Source: an uncultured Paracoccaceae bacterium (GTDB lineage Bacteria > Pseudomonadota > Alphaproteobacteria > Rhodobacterales > Rhodobacteraceae). From it: a DNA stretch of 64,000 nt. The translations under genes were made by a program, and so were the position numbers. This document shows positions 62,873 to 64,000 of the stretch, piece after piece. Each line of letters begins with the position of its first letter. Position 1 is the first letter of the stretch. The stretch covers positions 620,001 to 684,000 of the forward strand of contig CANMWG010000001.1 in assembly GCA_947501555.1 (NCBI GenBank), given 5' to 3'. A model generated the notes under the pieces. That model was not told where the DNA came from. It was given only the letters and a program-made list of their open reading frames with translations, and did no database searches.

Positions 62873-62902
62873 GGGGATCGGTGAACACCGGTCCCCTTTT
62901 TT
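62873..62902 (+). terminator. Rho-independent terminator after rpmA
   Basis: GGGGATCGGTG pairs with CACCGGTCCCC (one T-G) across a tight loop, followed by TTTTTT. Confidence 0.88.
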
Positions 62903-62974
62903 ATTCATAGTTTCGCCACCATGTTGAATTAGAGGGTGGCACGAGACGCCAATTGTTTTCGAGGAGGGAAGGCA

Positions 62975-63517
62975 ATGAAACACGAGGAAATCACTGTGCA
63001 GGAAACCATCACGGCAGACCGTTTTATGCTGCGGCCGTGTCGGAAGTCCGATGCCGGGTTGATAGCCATGTATGCCAGTGATGATCGCGTGGCGCGGGGC
63101 ACCCGTGCGATGCCGCATCCGCTTCCTCCGGGCAGTGTTGAGGCGATGATTGAACGTGCAACCCAGCCGAAACGGACGGAAGATGTCTGGGTCATTGACG
63201 GCTCTGCCCATGGGCATGCCGAGGCGCTTGGTCTCATCAGCCTTGAACGTATGGACCGGGCCCAGTCCGAGATTTTCTATTGGATTGCGCCCGCGTTCTG
63301 GAACACCGGTTTTGCGACCGAAGCTGTGCGCTCATTGATTGCGGCCAATCCGCACCAATCTGACCGGATCTTTGCTGAGGTGTTTCAAGACAACCCAGGC
63401 TCGGCCCGCGTGCTGACGAACTGCGGCTTTGACTACCTTGGCGACGCCGAGGCATTCTCGGTCGCGCGTGCAGCTACGGTACCTACATGGACCTACACCC
63501 TCAAAATAGTGCAATGA
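62975..63517 (+). CDS. GNAT family N-acetyltransferase
   Basis: A 180-residue acetyltransferase of the RimJ/RimL type. FMLRPCRKSDAGLIAMYASD is the first strand-helix; the acetyl-CoA loop region is near residues 110-130 (IAPAFWNTGFATEAVRSLI), followed by NPGSARVLTNCGFDYLG. GGAGGGAAGG lies upstream of ATG 62975. It overlaps a second GNAT gene by four bases. The substrate is unknown. Confidence 0.9.
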   Translation: MKHEEITVQETITADRFMLRPCRKSDAGLIAMYASDDRVARGTRAMPHPLPPGSVEAMIERATQPKRTEDVWVIDGSAHGHAEALGLISLERMDRAQSEIFYWIAPAFWNTGFATEAVRSLIAANPHQSDRIFAEVFQDNPGSARVLTNCGFDYLGDAEAFSVARAATVPTWTYTLKIVQ

Positions 63518-64000
63518 CCCTCCCGACATTGCAGACCGACAGGCTGACCCTGCGCGCCCCGGCACAACGGGATGCGCGGGTAATTGCAAAGGCGTTGAAC
63601 AACTTCGCCATCAGCAAATGGCTGACGATGGTCCCGTTTCCCTATGGGTTCACAGATGCGGAATGGTTCATTAATGAAAATTTGAAGGGCCGGTTCAAAG
63701 CGCGTCTTATCTGGCAGGGCGATACCTTTGTTGGGACCGTCGGTTTGGACGATGAATTGGGGTACTGGCTGGCCGAAGACGCTTGGGGCAAAGGCTACGC
63801 CACCGAGGCTGCAAAAGCTGTTGTCGATGATTACTTCGCAACGACGGATGGCAATGTGATCAAATCAAGCCATTTCACCGAAAATGCAGCATCGCAGAAC
63901 GTTCTGACGAAACTGGGCTTTGTTGATGTTGGCGGGCATGTGCATTTCTCAAAAGCACGTAACGCAGATGTCCCCGGGCGCAGTATGGAGCTGACACGCA
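63514..64000 (+). CDS. GNAT family N-acetyltransferase, 3' partial
   Basis: ATG 63514 overlaps the preceding stop (ATGA) and the frame stays open to the right edge (162 codons). It starts MTLPTLQTDRLTLRAPAQRD, with the acetyl-CoA region WLAEDAWGKGYATEAAKAVV and NAASQNVLTKLGFVDVG. It is paralogous to the gene before it. In Rhodobacterales such GNAT genes often lie between rpmA and obgE, so obgE may follow. Confidence 0.88.
   Translation, partial: MTLPTLQTDRLTLRAPAQRDARVIAKALNNFAISKWLTMVPFPYGFTDAEWFINENLKGRFKARLIWQGDTFVGTVGLDDELGYWLAEDAWGKGYATEAAKAVVDDYFATTDGNVIKSSHFTENAASQNVLTKLGFVDVGGHVHFSKARNADVPGRSMELTR

Noticed and set aside
1-64000. CRISPR arrays, insertion sequences, integrases or phage genes
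   Set aside because: No regularly spaced repeats, transposase motifs or phage structural genes were recognised in either strand.

Overview
The window looks like a chromosomal segment of an alphaproteobacterium of the Rhodobacteraceae, most likely the Roseobacter group. Signs of this are the photolyase / cyclopropane-synthase / trgA-trgB-cysK neighbourhood known from Rhodobacter, an L21 protein with a Lys/Ala/Pro linker and a C-terminal helix-hairpin-helix next to L27, TRAP and ABC uptake systems in abundance, an AcuI-type reductase beside a BCCT carrier, and many exported proteins of the kind seen in marine roseobacters. I see no prophage, insertion sequence, CRISPR array or rRNA operon. Two tRNA-Ser genes (GGA at 13051-13140, CGA at 59583-59672) are present.

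Layout. 1-13 kb holds housekeeping and stress genes: an AcuI-type reductase cut by the left edge, a BCCT osmolyte carrier, DNA photolyase, a CFA-type methyltransferase, trgA, trgB, cysK, an MscS channel, AlaX, an M35-like protease and an AI-2E-type permease. 13-19 kb is a TRAP uptake locus with two poorly characterised enzymes (DUF2848 and DUF1445 families) and a LysR regulator. 19-25 kb is an accessory surface-polysaccharide patch: two RgpF-like paralogues, an ABC exporter, a sulfotransferase gene broken by two compensating frameshifts, and remnants. 25-31.5 kb carries exported proteins, including a PstS-OmpA fusion and an orphan sugar-binding protein, and a LysR/VOC divergent pair with a clear T-N11-A operator candidate.

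31.9-36.6 kb is the most interesting unit. A guanidine-I (ykkC) riboswitch precedes an ABC importer, an agmatinase-fold guanidine hydrolase (GdmH type), a 143-residue protein with nine histidines in its first 23 residues, and a 55-residue membrane peptide that should begin His-His once its signal is removed. All genes from the permease to the peptide overlap. The HypA/HypB-like nickel chaperones that accompany GdmH in cyanobacteria are absent here. The last two genes are therefore candidates for an undescribed nickel-supply module.

37-49.5 kb has a small Flp-like pilin with a strong terminator, then a two-armed carbohydrate locus around a GntR regulator. The left arm encodes an MBL-fold hydrolase, a HAD hydrolase, a class II aldolase and an FGGY kinase. 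The right arm encodes a complete ABC importer, a Tm-1-like (UPF0261) protein, a second class II aldolase and a transaldolase. Related TTTGYATACAAAA sites lie in both promoter regions. The substrate is unknown. 49.7-54.2 kb has a Hint-associated fragment, a LOG protein, a thioredoxin-fold protein, dapD and small unknowns. 54.7-59.1 kb is one 1442-residue envelope protein with Ig-like repeats, an internal OmpA domain and a C-terminal beta-barrel. The right end holds a tRNA, small exported proteins, rplU-rpmA and two GNAT acetyltransferases, the second cut by the right edge.
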